A stretch of DNA of 64,000 nt from Heloderma charlesbogerti (GCA_026122225.1 JANEZZ010002758.1:682001-746000); one strand, 5' to 3'. Shown: positions 54,901 through 62,325, counted from the stretch's first letter. The notes: generated by a model from the sequence alone, not told the origin. Numbers and translations are program-made.

Positions 54901-57900
54901 TGTTTCCTAGCACTGAGAACTTCCTTGGCTGAAACAAAGAAGATTCGGTTCCGGGCTTCAGAAGGATCCACAACTTTGAGCTCATCGACCAAAAACTTCA
55001 GGCAGCGTTCCATGTGCTGCTTGCGCACCTGCAAAAAGACAGTAGATCAAGCCAACATCAGTCTTCCATCAATATATAGAAAGGGAATGATAAATTTAGA
55101 GCTATACAGACACAGCCACTCTGTGCAGAACCACAAGTTACAAGAAACACCCAATGGCATGTCCTCCTCCTTTGTAATACGTAATAGAACGTACTCTTCG
55201 TCCCCGATGTCCTCACATTATGCATTGCCCCATCCCTGCCAGTGGCAGCTTGTGATGTGGAACTGGGGAAACACACTGTATGATGTCATCAGGACACCTT
55301 TTACTACACATTATGGAGGGTGAGAATTTGACTTAGGGCTGCAATTTTTGACAGCCCCATGCTTCTCATAAAGTGCAACTCCGTAGAAAGCATTCCTCAA
55401 ATCCATTCATTTGGCTCTCATTAGACCAACACAGAACCTGACAACGGTATCCACAAATATTTGGGTAATCAGGGCAACAGCTACACGAGCACATGAACTA
55501 AAAAAAAAACATAGTGAAAATCCACAAAAGGGAGAAGAGCTTTTGTTCCATTGTTCTAGGTCCCAAAGTTGCAGTGTGCATGGTCCTTGGTACGGTGGTT
55601 GCTCTTCACCATCAGGGAGGGAGATACAACGTCACTGAATTGCCCCAATATGTTGTGAGAATCAAAATATAATGCACTTTTACTTGAAGCGCATCGAAGA
55701 CCACTTCTCGTTGTAGGAAATAAAATCTCTTGCAACCTTTTGTGGGTCCCAGCTACTCTTTTTAGTTAGACACTCTGAACCACATGCCAGTTGTTGGACA
55801 GGTGGGACAAAAATACATGAAAGCGATCTACAACCTCACCATTCTCTGCTCCATGCTACAGATGGCTTATCCTGGGATGACAATCCCTGAACTCACTTCA
55901 GCCTCTCAAATGACACCTTAAATAACTTCTTTTTCTAAAATATTGATCTAACACACCTGCACTCCCTGCGCCCCCCCCCAATCAAAACAATACAAAAACT
56001 GTAACTCACATCCTCCATGTATTCAGGCTCCGATGCAGAAGCGTCCCAACGATTATTCAGGATGAAGATATTTGGTTTAGAAAGTTTTTCATTTACTTTG
56101 TGAAAAAACTGTTTTTCCTATTTAAAAAAAATGGAGGAAACATTACAAAGGTAATGGTGCAAAGGTAAAACCAGACAGCTCTGAAATATGTAAAACATTA
56201 AGACCCATTAGCTTGAAAGTCTTCATATAGCAGACGGAGATGTGATTAGAAGCAGGATCATTCCATCATTTCTGCTGAAAGACCAGATCCATGAAGTTCC
56301 TCCTCTCCCTGAACAGTTTCCAGTTGGTCATTATTAGAACTACCACTTAACGTTAAGAATTATGGCTGAGTTTGCTTTCCCCCATCTCTTCTCCCCCCAT
56401 CCCTTTTTCCTTTAGTGCCAGGCCTTTTAGATGGAAGCCTGTAAGCAGGGGCAGGCTTGTTTTCGTTGATAGTAGGCTGCTCTGGGAGTCTTTTTGGCTG
56501 AAAAGTGGGATAAAAACCAAATAAATAGTTGTAGTGGCAGCCACTGCCAGCTGAAACTGGTGGGGTGAAACCAAGGGGTCACCATAGGCAGGGCATTCTT
56601 TTGAATCCTCACCAGCCAGCAGCCCTGACTACAGAAAGGGGAAACTGAGGCACATGAACTTTAAGATCATGAGTGCAAAGCAGGGGGAAGGGATCCTCAC
56701 AGCCATGCAAAAGCACTCCTTTGGACGCACATGCTCCTGTTGCAGCAACACCACCCATTGCACAGAGAATCACATGACTTTAAGATCATGAGTGCAAAAC
56801 AGCACCAAAATGATGGTGGTGATGATAGATGACGATATCACTGAGCAGGGGGTTGGACTCGATGGCCTTGTAGGCCCCTTCCAACCCTAGTATTCTATGA
56901 TAATGCATTTCTTCTCAGAAGTAACAGAAACGCTGTACAAGAATCCAGCTTATGCATATCAATTCTGAAGGAATGGATTACTCAGGAATAAATATGGGCA
57001 GCAAAAAGTTCTGAGAGCATTCAAAATCCACCTGTTTGCATGTAATAATAAAAAATCCATTGCAAAAGGAGACACTGAGAGCATGCCTGCAAAGCTGGCT
57101 TCACACACTCATCCATTCACACCACAACTGATTGGAAATGCATCTCCAGTTTTCTGAAAGAACTTCACTTTGAAATTTTGATGAGCAAAATTCATTTGTG
57201 CAGACTATAGACCCAACTGCTTCATTTACTATTGTTTGCTGCTTGTGTCTATTTTATCTGTGAGTTGTATTAAAATTTTACATTTAAATTTCTGCTTTGG
57301 TAGTGTAATTTTTATTTTTAATTGAAAGCTTCTTTGGAGACCTTTAGTGGAAAAGCAACATATGGATACTCCAAAGCTCTGTTGTAAAGAGCTTTATGTA
57401 CAAAAATAAACCATAGAATTTGTATTTCAAGGAAGATGGGGAGTTGAGGCTGGCTACCTCTTCATTCAAGGGCCTGCTTAGCTTAACAATGCTGCAAAGT
57501 CAGAAATAATTAGTGAAATGACAGGCTGCTTGTTAGCCTCTTTTCTGCATTTGGGTGCTAGCCAAAAATCTCTGACTGCTTGGATATCTGTAAAGAAAAA
57601 AGAGGCTCTGTGTGTCAGTTAAAAATTCATCCGTCTTTGTTTTTGAAGTGAAGTTACAAACTAGAGGCCAAAGTTGACTTGGTGTTCTTGTTAATTCCAG
57701 GAAATGAATTATTGAATGACTTAAATAGTGAATGTAGAGGAACAATGAAGGAGTTGTACATCCATGGGCAGTCAGTCTGATTCTTTGATATCTTATATAG
57801 GGTGGCTGACATTTTATGGCTATACAGATTTCAAGCTGGTGCATTCATCACTCTCACTGGAGAAGTGGCGGGGGAGGGGGGAGGACTGCCAAAACCACCA

Positions 57901-60900
57901 TCCCCACACAGGATTGTTCCATCTCTGTTTTAATTCTGAAACTCTTGTTAAGCAGGTGCCTCACTACATTGCAGATAGTCATTCCTCTATTCCATGTTCC
58001 TGTAGTAACACCCCTCCCAATGGTCTCACTCAGAGCACAATGAGGCCAATTGTAGGGAAGATTACAATGCTTAATCATGCTATATTAAGTATTATACCAG
58101 GAAGGTGAAGTCCCCTCACCCTCAAATTTCTGATAGCATCCCTGTCGTGAGGGTGATGCGTGCACTAGGTCTCGTTCTTTAACAGCTCAGTAACTGATGT
58201 TTAAAAGTGCAATCCTATGCATGTTTAGACAGAAAAGAAAATCAGTTGCTGGTTGGGGCATGCTGGGAACTGTAGGAATTTTTCTGTCTAAACATGTATA
58301 GGATTGCGCCCTAAGTTACTCTTAAACAAAATACCTCCTGAGATAGTGACTTAAAGCTCAGATTGGGATTTTAAGTGCCATTTCCCATGCAGCCCACTGT
58401 GTGGACATCATCCCAGGGCATGTTCTGAAAGCACATGATGCTATAACCTTCCTGAAGCTGTGGGTGTGAGTCTGGTCAGTACCTAGATGGGAGAGTGCCT
58501 GGGAATCACAGGTTGTACCTAACTATTCCATAAGGATGAAAATGGTGTCTCAGCAAGTGGTAGAAGCTTGTGCTGGTGGAATGATACTCTTAGGTACAAC
58601 CTGTGATTCCCAGGCACTCGGGCGTGCCTGGGAATCACAGGTTGTACCTAACAATATCCTTCCACCAGCATAAGCTTCTACCTTGCCGAGACATCATTTT
58701 CATCCTTATGCAAGGGTTGAATGTAGTGCTTTGATTATGCTTGCACAAGCAATTCATTATGACTTCATTAAGTTAGGTGTTGCTTGAGCTAGTTGTACTT
58801 GCACTAGCGCTTGTGAGTGGAACAATGCCATCTCTTGTACTTTTTCCTCTAGCCTGACATTGGATACTGTCAGGATTGATTCTGAAGGCAGGGAGATAGT
58901 TAGCAGCTCAAATTCAGAAGAGGAGCAAGCCAGAACTGGGGGAGGTTTATTCACAGGCCAGTTCAGTTATGGATAGGCGTGCTTCTGAGGTTACCAACTC
59001 CCAGATGGTCCGGCATGAACCTTCATCCCTAGCCCCCTCTGTGAGAAGCAGAGGGGAGGAGGAGGCGGGGCTTGAGGTCTGTGACCTAAGAGACGCCAGG
59101 CGGAGCCACAGAGCTAAGAGGGAAACGTCAGGGGCGGAGCTCAGACATTCAAACCGTTTAGCGATGCGTGACTATGCTGGGGAGCAGGCGAGGGTCGAGA
59201 CCCCCTTCCCTAAGTTAGCCTAGTCAGACAGCCGCCCCAGGCAAGTTTTGTTCATTCCATTTGAATCCCCTGGAGGTGTTCCTTTGTAGCCAGAGTCTTT
59301 GAGGATTTGCATCTCTAATGAACCTGTGACTAATGAATTAAAGACTGAAGCCTCTTTTTCTGTGTGTTTGTGAGTGCTTGAGGAAGGAGGGGGCCAAGGG
59401 AACCCTGACAGATACAGCACCTCATTTACAAAGATGGATGATAATGGAAATAGCCCTGCGACAAACCTGAAATTGGAAATGAGGATTCTAAACTGAAACC
59501 CAGGCTTTGGCCCAGATTATATTTTCATGAAATAATAATAATACATTAGCATTTATTTATATAGTGAATGCCAACTGATGGAAGTACTTCAGACACACTG
59601 TCACACTAATGGAAGGTGGTTTAGTGTAATAGCTAAGCAACTAACCTACAAACAAGGAAACCTCAGGTTCCATTCTCACCTCCACCACAAAGTCGCCTTG
59701 GGCAAGCTGCCCCATCCCAGCCTCAGCCCTAGGACTGCAATATGGGGGTGATGATATTTACTTGCCTTAAAGACAGGGGTTAGCAACTTGTGGCCCTCCA
59801 GATGTTTTGGCCTACAATTCCCTTCAGACCTAGCCAGTATAGCCAACGGGGAGGGATTATGGGAGTTGTAGGCCAAAACATCTGGGGAACCATAAGTTGT
59901 CCACCTCTGCCTTAAAGGGTTTTTATAAGGATTACAACAAGATAATGCACTTGAAGCTCTTTGAACTCTTGAAAGCGCTGTACAAATACTAATGCATTAT
60001 TACGTACAACCTTCCTGTAATGTTGGACAGTATTATCGCCATACTGCCAATATATGAGAGTGGCTTGTCTAAAGCCAACTAATGAGTTCCTAGGTAGCAT
60101 GAAATTTGAACCAGAGCCCTACAGGCTATTGCACTCAGCTGTTACAATGCACCAGCTTTTAACATGCGATTACCATCTTTCTGCATTTATGCCCTGCCTT
60201 TCACAACGTTTGAGGGCTGCTTCAAGTAGAATAATTCAGCTATTGGGAAGTTGCTTATGCATTACAGATTAATATAAATTGATATTTTGTCTTAATGGTT
60301 GATATACCTATTTTGTAATTAATTTAAAATGTTATGTTCGTAATAGTGAAATGAAAAGTTTGAGATGTTACAGTAACGATGTATTATTGCAACTGATGTA
60401 TCGATATGCATTCTTGTTTTTGTATTGATGTTCTTGTGTTGTGAATTACTTTCGGCACACTGTGTGGAAAAGCGACATACAGATTAAAAGTGATGATAAC
60501 GATGCTTCATTTTCATGAGTAAGCATTTTTACCTACTGTTGGCAAGCTGTTCGGCACAGAGCATGCACAGACAGCCCCCTCAGCATTTGGCAGAATGTGG
60601 TGCCCTCCCTTTAAGAATCTCAAGTCTAGAACGGAGCAAGTCATTGCAGGACAACTGAGCAAGCAATCTTGCCATGACACCAGCAACAGTAAGTTATGTA
60701 CTCAGAGATTTAGCAAGACCACTCAATCAAGCAGCACTTAGATTGAGTGCTCCTTAATTTGATCGGACAAAACAAGCCAGGAAGGAGATATGCAAGTACT
60801 GCCCGGGGACAGAGTAATTTCCCTCCAGGGTTGACATAATCAGTGAACACGGAATTTCCCAATCTTAAGCACCGGAACTTTGGGGCTCAGCACTGTCCCA

Positions 60901-61093
60901 ATTAGATTTCGCCGATCCTAAGCTAGCCTTTTCAGGATCCTTGAGGGCTTGAGCAACAAGGCCATTTAATACAACAAGTCTTACCGTATTCATGAGAGTT
61001 GACTCTGAATTAGCAACTAAAACAAAGACATCAGCATCCAGACAGAATTTGTCGATCCAGCTGTCTAGCTCTGTGGTGACATCAGTGCCAGGG
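34390..61093 (-). CDS. MFN1: MFN1, mitofusin-1 (3' thirteen coding exons; 5' part outside window)
   Basis: A dynamin-family GTPase anchored in the outer mitochondrial membrane that tethers and fuses mitochondria. Thirteen coding exons (- strand, 61093 down to 34669) join in phase to 1683 nt: 560 codons plus TGA, matching about residues 180-741 of the human protein. Visible: the end of the G3 switch (PGTDVTT), G4 NRWD in the 56010-56117 exon, helical bundle exons, the outer-membrane anchor (TVVIVGGL, then [18 protein letters not shown]), and C-terminal HR2 coiled coil ([19 protein letters not shown]). No frame damage. G1, G2 and the start codon must lie beyond 64000. MFN1 rather than MFN2 is supported by its position next to GNB4 and by exon-by-exon similarity. 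The C-terminus ends FLQKKK, unlike human. Confidence 0.95.
34669..34738 (-). CDS. MFN1: MFN1 last coding exon with TGA stop
   Basis: 70 nt after the acceptor CTTGTAG. Encodes [19 protein letters not shown] then KKK and the stop at 34669-34671. Only 23 residues, found by homology to the HR2 end (human LENELENFTKQFL). Confidence 0.88.
34846..35010. repeat. hAT-like MITE (cagtggaggctggtggc)
   Basis: Left CAGTGGAGGCTGGTGGCTCC and right GAGCCACCAGCTTCCACTG are inverted. Flanking octamers CTTGTATC and GTTGTACC agree at 6 of 8 positions, the target-duplication length of hAT elements. Non-coding, 165 bp. Confidence 0.7.
36180..36700 (+). repeat. L2-like LINE 3' fragment
   Basis: CGGTGCAGAATATGGCAGCC, AAAGAGCTCCACTGGTTACT, TTTAAAGCCCTAAACGGCTT, and end GTATCTAAAAGTTTGAAATA with an AAATAAAAT tail. 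These are standard L2-like 3' landmarks; the frame is broken. Confidence 0.65.
36881..37015 (-). CDS. MFN1: MFN1 exon (HR2 coiled coil)
   Basis: 135 nt between GTCCTAG and GTAAAT (- strand). Encodes [45 protein letters not shown]. This is the heptad-rich HR2 segment used in trans-tethering. Confidence 0.95.
37165..37293 (+). repeat. CR1 3' tail expanded into a (TTCTA)n microsatellite
   Basis: GTTGGGGGTTGGACTTGATG, GCCTTGTAGGCCCCTACCAA is the CR1 3' end; from 37218 to 37293 its terminal ATTCTATG-like motif has become about 15 pure TTCTA units. Confidence 0.85.
37536..37671. repeat. hAT-like MITE with 8-bp target duplication
   Basis: Perfect 17-bp inverted ends CAGGGGTGGGCAACTTG / CAAGTTGCCCACCCCTG, inner arms CTACAACTCCCAT / ATGGGAGTTGTAG, and flanks TTCTAAAG / CTCTAAAG (7 of 8 identical). 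TIR form and 8-bp duplication fit hAT. 136 bp, non-coding. Confidence 0.82.
38741..38937 (-). CDS. MFN1: MFN1 exon (membrane anchor and start of HR2)
   Basis: 197 nt between CTTCCAG and GTACGT. Encodes [66 protein letters not shown]. Second half of the outer-membrane anchor, then a polar helix. Confidence 0.96.
39638..39722. repeat. Small palindromic MITE (gtgcaatcctat family)
   Basis: Ends CAGTGCAATTCCCAG and TAGACATGCATAGAATTGCACCC followed by TTAA. A better preserved relative lies at 58206-58312. Confidence 0.5.
40553..40688. repeat. hAT-like MITE, diverged copy
   Basis: GTGGGCAACTTGTGGCCCTG at the left and AAAAGTTGCCCAGCCCTG at the right, with inner CTACAACTCCCATCACCC; same family as 37536-37671 but with decayed ends. 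Confidence 0.7.
40767..40922 (-). CDS. MFN1: MFN1 exon (linker before and first half of membrane anchor)
   Basis: 156 nt between CTCCTAG and GTGAGT. Encodes [52 protein letters not shown]. The Pro/Ala-rich part is the expected variable linker. Confidence 0.95.
40923..41963 (-). other. MFN1 intron; nothing further recognised
   Basis: About 1 kb between two MFN1 exons. No exon-like or repeat signal that I can support. Confidence 0.4.
41964..42193 (-). CDS. MFN1: MFN1 exon (helical bundle 2 region)
   Basis: 230 nt between AAATAG and GTGAGT. Encodes [67 protein letters not shown]. The FQEDIxFRFSLGW block is strongly conserved in mitofusins. Confidence 0.96.
42333..42590 (+). mobile_element. Sauria-type tRNA-derived SINE
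   Basis: Starts GCCAGTGTGGTGTAGTGGCT (A-box region) with GGGTTCTAGTCC (B box) at 42382-42393, then ACTCACTGGGTGGCCTTGGG, a body with GCAGGATATAAATGCAAT, and a tail of nine or so CAAT units to 42590. This is the squamate Sauria SINE pattern. Nearly full-length. It supports the taxonomic call. Confidence 0.88.
42917..42956. repeat. (CA)n microsatellite
   Basis: Twenty CA units preceded by a C run. Confidence 0.97.
43925..44095. repeat. Imperfect tandem repeats (gaacatcagggcctg)
   Basis: GGAACATCAGGGCCTGCTCC, GGAACATCAGGACCTGGTCC and GGAACATCAGGGCCTGCCCC occur at about 43937, 44039 and 44070, each near a GGAC. Spacing is irregular. Confidence 0.6.
44216..45824 (-). mobile_element. Tc1/mariner transposon, nearly intact, TA target duplication
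   Basis: 1609 bp flanked by TA (44214-44215 and 45825-45826). Terminal inverted repeats of about 212 bp (44216-44427 and 45611-45824) are almost identical. Each contains an outer and an inner copy of a TGTGAAAA-motif ending in AAGTACACC (44223-44242 and 44407-44428), the IR/DR layout of Sleeping Beauty-like elements. Encloses the transposase at 44435-45468. Inserted in an MFN1 intron, opposite to nothing essential. Confidence 0.95.
44435..45468 (-). pseudogene. Tc1-family transposase (DD34E), one frameshift near the N-terminus
   Basis: Cuts and pastes the element by recognising its terminal repeats. ATG at 45466-45468 opens [16 protein letters not shown]; a 1-nt loss near 45413-45421 shifts the frame, after which 300 codons run open to the stop at 44435. 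Two helix-turn-helix regions (PAIRED-like) occupy the first third. Catalytic residues are present: D in [13 protein letters not shown] in [13 protein letters not shown], and E in [11 protein letters not shown], with 34 residues between the second D and E. Total reach is 1034 nt, one short of 345 codons, close to the usual Tc1 length of about 340. I call it a pseudogene only because of that single indel. Confidence 0.92.
45981..46083 (-). CDS. MFN1: MFN1 exon
   Basis: 103 nt between ATGCTAG and GTAATG. Encodes [34 protein letters not shown]. Helical bundle segment; human has [18 protein letters not shown]. Confidence 0.95.
46084..47049 (-). other. MFN1 intron; nothing further recognised
   Basis: About 1 kb, AT-rich in its lower-strand 5' half. 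No exon or nameable repeat. Confidence 0.4.
47050..47153 (-). CDS. MFN1: MFN1 exon
   Basis: 104 nt between TTTCTAG and GTAAGT. Encodes [35 protein letters not shown]. Confidence 0.95.
47338..47545 (-). repeat. tRNA-derived SINE, old copy
   Basis: On the + strand: ACGACTCTGCCTTGTACGGA, GTCAGACCACTGATCGATCC, then GGAACTGAACCGAGGACTTT. The same order appears at 51331-51546, where the tRNA-like head is clearer. Diverged. Confidence 0.5.
47887..48013 (-). CDS. MFN1: MFN1 exon (HR1 region)
   Basis: 127 nt between CTTTAG and GTAAAT. Encodes [42 protein letters not shown]. Heptad-rich HR1 helix. Confidence 0.96.
48965..49175 (-). repeat. MIR-like tRNA-derived SINE
   Basis: Read on the - strand: GCTAGTGTAGTGGTGAAGAG, GATTCAAATCTCACCTCTGC, then GCAAGCCCCTCTCCC and CTGTTCCTCAGTTCC, the A box, B box and core order of MIR-type SINEs. 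Old and diverged. Confidence 0.5.
49276..49385. repeat. hAT-like MITE, right end missing
   Basis: CAGGGGCAGGTAACTAGTGG, CCTACAACTCCCATCATCC, GATGGGAGCTGTAGGCC. It stops against the 3' end of the L2-like LINE at 49388. Confidence 0.65.
49388..50215 (-). mobile_element. L2-like LINE, 5'-truncated, recent
   Basis: The 3' end on the - strand is CGCCCAGAGTGGCTGGGTGA, then an AATAATAATAAT tail (49388-49420). It contains an uninterrupted 227-codon frame (49523-50206). The preserved frame suggests a younger insertion than the relic at 9-11.8 kb. Confidence 0.82.
49523..50206 (-). CDS. L2-like LINE ORF2 C-terminal part (open, 227 codons)
   Basis: The region after the reverse transcriptase palm: [20 protein letters not shown] (thumb start), [73 protein letters not shown]. 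This order is the L2/CR1-clade C-terminus. No stop or frameshift inside, but the copy begins after the catalytic domain and cannot move by itself. The Met at 50206 is just the first in-frame Met. It is not a host gene. Confidence 0.8.
   Translation of the reverse strand: MGNVDLVLDGVRLPLKDQVRSLGVILDSQLSMEAQVSAVSWTALYQLHLIRRLRPFLPNLLLPSVVHALVSFRLDYCNALYMGLPLKTVQKLQLVQNAAARLIKGSRRRDHITPVLKELHWLPVVFRAKFKVLVLTFKTLYVSGPAYLKEHLKQHQTGRLTRSASDGLPSVPSARIARLVVTRERAFSVVAPTLWNSLPRELRHAPSLMSFRRALKMWLFRRAFGVG
50479..50600 (-). CDS. MFN1: MFN1 exon (HR1 region)
   Basis: 122 nt between CTCGCAG and GTAGGC. Encodes [40 protein letters not shown]. Confidence 0.96.
51004..51148 (-). mobile_element. BovB/RTE LINE, 3' end only
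   Basis: TTGTTGTTCAGTCGTTAAGT, CGTGTCCGACTCTTCGTGAC, ATCGGTGATGCTATCTAGCC: 145 bp matching the 3' end of the other two BovB copies; extremely 5'-truncated. Confidence 0.88.
51331..51546 (-). repeat. tRNA-derived SINE (Ala-tRNA-like head)
   Basis: The - strand begins CATAGCTCAGTGGTAGAAC (A box) and CTTGCATGCAGAAGGTTCAG followed by GTTAAATCTC (B-box position), then the body, ending in GCAGCTTCATATGTTCCG. The tRNA-like part resembles tRNA-Ala. Confidence 0.65.
51691..51782 (+). repeat. 5S rRNA-derived SINE fragment
   Basis: GAAGCCAAGCAGATCTGAGT and CTGGTCAGTGCCTGGATAAA follow the internal promoter part of 5S rRNA (AAGC-AAGCAGG...TCAGTAC-TGGATGGGAGA). It ends in a TTCCATATAAATATTA tail. Confidence 0.6.
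52590..52745 (+). repeat. tRNA-derived SINE, + orientation
   Basis: CAGCTCAACGGCAGAGCACA, GGCTTTGTATGCAGGCCATG, GGTTCATAGC are the A box, anticodon arm and B box, then a body ending TCATTGGCCTATCTGGCACA. Same family as 51331-51546, opposite orientation. Confidence 0.6.
52753..52888. repeat. Palindromic MITE (cctggtgccctcca subfamily)
   Basis: CCCAACCTGGTGCCCTCCAA and TGGAGGGCACCAGGTTGGGG are inverted; so are TGAACTACAACTCCCAGCAT and ATGCTGGGAGTTGTAGTTCA. About 60-bp arms, nearly perfect, so the copy is fairly young. Confidence 0.85.
52895..53240. repeat. Nested inverted repeat, MITE-like (gggttcagacaacac family)
   Basis: 25-bp exact arms at 52990-53014 and 53129-53153 (CCAGGACATTTTCTGCAGGG core) lie inside outer arms (CACAACACAATAACCCACC near 52910; GGGTTAGTG near 53220). 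Motif GGGTTCAGACAACAC ties it to 16835-17120. Confidence 0.65.
54658..54725 (-). CDS. MFN1: MFN1 exon (68 nt)
   Basis: Between CCGTAG and GTAAAC. Encodes [19 protein letters not shown] then IFE; human has VALAEGFHARLQEFQNFEQ at this place. Confidence 0.93.
54875..55028 (-). CDS. MFN1: MFN1 exon
   Basis: 154 nt between TTTGCAG and GTGTGT. Encodes [47 protein letters not shown]. Contains the FFVSAKE block (G5 region) of the GTPase domain. Confidence 0.96.
55029..56009 (-). other. MFN1 intron; nothing further recognised
   Basis: About 1 kb with no supported exon or repeat. Confidence 0.4.
56010..56117 (-). CDS. MFN1: MFN1 exon (G4 motif)
   Basis: 108 nt between AAATAG and GTGAGT. Encodes [40 protein letters not shown] is the guanine-specifying N-K/R-x-D motif of mitofusins. 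Confidence 0.96.
56370..56530 (+). repeat. Retroposon tail (gctgctctgggagtc)
   Basis: CCCCATCCCTTTTTCCTTTA, GGCTGCTCTGGGAGTCTTTT, GGCTGAAAAGTGGGATAAAA, ending ACCAAATAAATAG. A relative is split by Tc1 at 44.2/45.8 kb. Family not certain. Confidence 0.45.
56835..56905 (+). repeat. CR1 3' end
   Basis: GCAGGGGGTTGGACTCGATG, GCCCCTTCCAACCCTAGT, ATTCTATGATAATGC: a short CR1 tail. Confidence 0.75.
58206..58312. repeat. Palindromic MITE (gtgcaatcctatgcatg)
   Basis: AGTGCAATCCTATGCATGTT with TAGACAGAAAA and the inverted TTTTCTGTCTAAACATGTAT with AGGATTGCGCCCT. About 33-bp arms around a GCTGGTTGGGGCATGCTGGG core. 107 bp. Confidence 0.75.
58451..58528 (+). repeat. 5S rRNA-like SINE head
   Basis: GAGTCTGGTCAGTACCTAGA and TGGGAGAGTGCCTGGGAATC follow the 3' half of 5S rRNA (CTGGTCAGTAC-TGGATGGGAGACCGCCTGGGAA). 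It abuts the long hairpin, whose arm ends repeat GTGCCTGGGAATCACAGGTT. Confidence 0.65.
58529..58710. repeat. 182-bp near-perfect hairpin
   Basis: Arms 58529-58617 and 58624-58710 are complementary over about 88 bp with six mismatches and one 2-nt bulge; the loop is 6 nt (58618-58623). By eye, two of the mismatches would be G-U pairs in RNA. Loop-side arm ends are GGTTGTACC-type sequence from the 5S-like head next door. Confidence 0.92.
58868..59410. mobile_element. Solo LTR with 5-bp target duplication
   Basis: 543 bp from TGTCAGGATT to AACCCTGACA, with TG...CA ends and 6-bp inverted TGTCAG/CTGACA, flanked on both sides by GATAC (58863-58867, 59411-59415). A GAATTAAAG poly(A)-like signal lies near 59338. 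No internal coding region: the usual product of LTR-LTR recombination. The 5-bp duplication allows a Ty3/gypsy or retroviral origin. Confidence 0.85.
59600..59995 (+). repeat. MIR-like SINE, split by a MITE
   Basis: GGTTTAGTGTAATAGCTAAG, CAGGTTCCATTCTCACCTCC, CCTTGGGCAAGCTGCCCC before the MITE and ATAAGGATTACAACAAGATA, CTTGAAAGCGCTGTACAAAT after it: MIR core and tail in order. Confidence 0.65.
59774..59906. repeat. hAT-like MITE inserted in MIR-like SINE, 8-bp target duplication
   Basis: CAGGGGTTAGCAACTTGTGG at the left, CATAAGTTGTCCACCTCTG at the right, inner CCTACAATTCCC / GGGAGTTGTAGG. CCTTAAAG occurs on both sides, the second copy right after the element and the first one base before it. 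Confidence 0.78.
60985..61093 (-). CDS. MFN1: MFN1 exon (G3 side of GTPase domain), most 5' exon in window
   Basis: 109 nt between TTCCACAG and GTAAGA. Encodes [36 protein letters not shown], nearly identical to human from residue 180. The next upstream exon is beyond 64000, so the intron exceeds 2.9 kb. Confidence 0.97.
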
Positions 61094-61871
61094 CTGTGGA
61101 ATGATGTCAGAGAGTTACTCAGCATTACGACAAAGTTCTTCCAATTTAGAAAGATGGACACACACAATAGGGTGTTTAGACAATCGTATTTTGGCTTAAT
61201 AAGGTTTTGGCAGTGCATGCAGCCCCTTTGCTCCCTGGTTCCTGCAAGTTGGCAAACAAACCAGGCAGTCTTCCGTTAGCTACAGTTTCCCCATTTCATC
61301 TGAACTGGGAAACAATGGTTAACAGCTATGAAACAAGCTAGGATATTAAACCATGGTTTAAAGCTGGCTTAATATCCTGGCATTTTCCCATAATTTCCTG
61401 GTTTGGATGAAAGTTAAGACTTCCTTCTTGTTTGCCAGCTCACACGAATGGAGGAGCAAAGTGGCTGCATGCGTGGCCAAAAGACCTGTTCCTATACAAA
61501 TGCGCTCAGCATTTGTGCATGGCAGTGGGGGGGACGGGCCCTTCGTAGCCCTTCACCTTTGCCGCATGAATCCAGTTCAGACCCTAGGGACAAAGAGACT
61601 CCCAAAGAGTCCAAATACAATTCTGTTTCATCAAAAGGTGCTATAAAGTCAGTTTCCATGGGCATGTCTTGCAGAAAAGACTTGTGCAGAAAAAAACTGA
61701 CAGCTGTGTAGAAAGGCAGCGTCCTTTATTCGCCATGCATTTTGAGGGAAGTGGTCTGTTCATTTTCCCTCCCAATTCTATTTCCCTATGTTTTATTAGG
61801 TTGTAAGGTTGTAAGTGGGGCCATGTATCTAGGATTTAGTGCCTAGTATAGTGATAATATTGTATAAGTAA
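61094..61871 (-). other. MFN1 intron, unremarkable
   Basis: No exon seen. An imperfect inverted repeat around CTAGGATATTAAACCATGGT (61340-61380) may be a MITE relic. Confidence 0.4.
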
Positions 61872-61878
61872 TTGTTGT

Positions 61879-62325
61879 TCAGTTGTTAAGTCGTGTCCGA
61901 CTCATTGTGACCCCATGGACCATAGCACGCCAGGCCTTCCTGTCCTCTGCTCTCTCCCAGAGTGTGCTCAAGTTCATATTCATTGCATCGGTGATGCTAT
62001 CTAGCCATCTCATCCTCTGCCGTCCCCTTCTCCTTTTGCCTTCAGTCTTTCCCAGCATCAGGGTCTTTTCCAGGGAGTTTTCTCTTCGGCCAAAATATCT
62101 GAGCTTCAGTATCTGTCCTTCCAATGAGCAGTCAGGGTTGATTTCCTTTAGGATTGACTGATTTGACCTCCTTGCAGTCCAGGGGACTCGTAAGACTCTT
62201 CTCCAGCACCACAATTCGAAAGCATCCATTCTTCGGCGCTCAGCCTTCCTTATAGTCCAGCTCTCACAGCCATACATTACTACTGGGAAAACCATAGCTT
62301 TGATTATACGGACCTTTGTCGGCAA
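61879..62325 (-). pseudogene. BovB ORF C-terminal domain fragment
   Basis: A 148-codon open frame. [60 protein letters not shown]. This is the conserved cysteine-rich and basic C-terminal region of RTE-clade proteins. It is out of frame with the reverse transcriptase blocks. Confidence 0.85.

Larger units (their letters stand above)
56118..60984 (-). other. MFN1 intron (4.9 kb)
   Basis: Holds the retroposon tails, MITE, hairpin, solo LTR and MIR-like copy listed separately. 56910-58200 and 60000-60980 show nothing I can name. Confidence 0.5.

Noticed and set aside
58451..58520. 5S rRNA-like stretch, considered as an rRNA gene
   Set aside because: Only the 3' half is similar, with no T-run terminator in place; part of a SINE/hairpin composite.
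58969..59223. 84-codon + frame rich in Arg and Glu
   Set aside because: Lies entirely within the solo LTR; explained by its GC-rich sequence.
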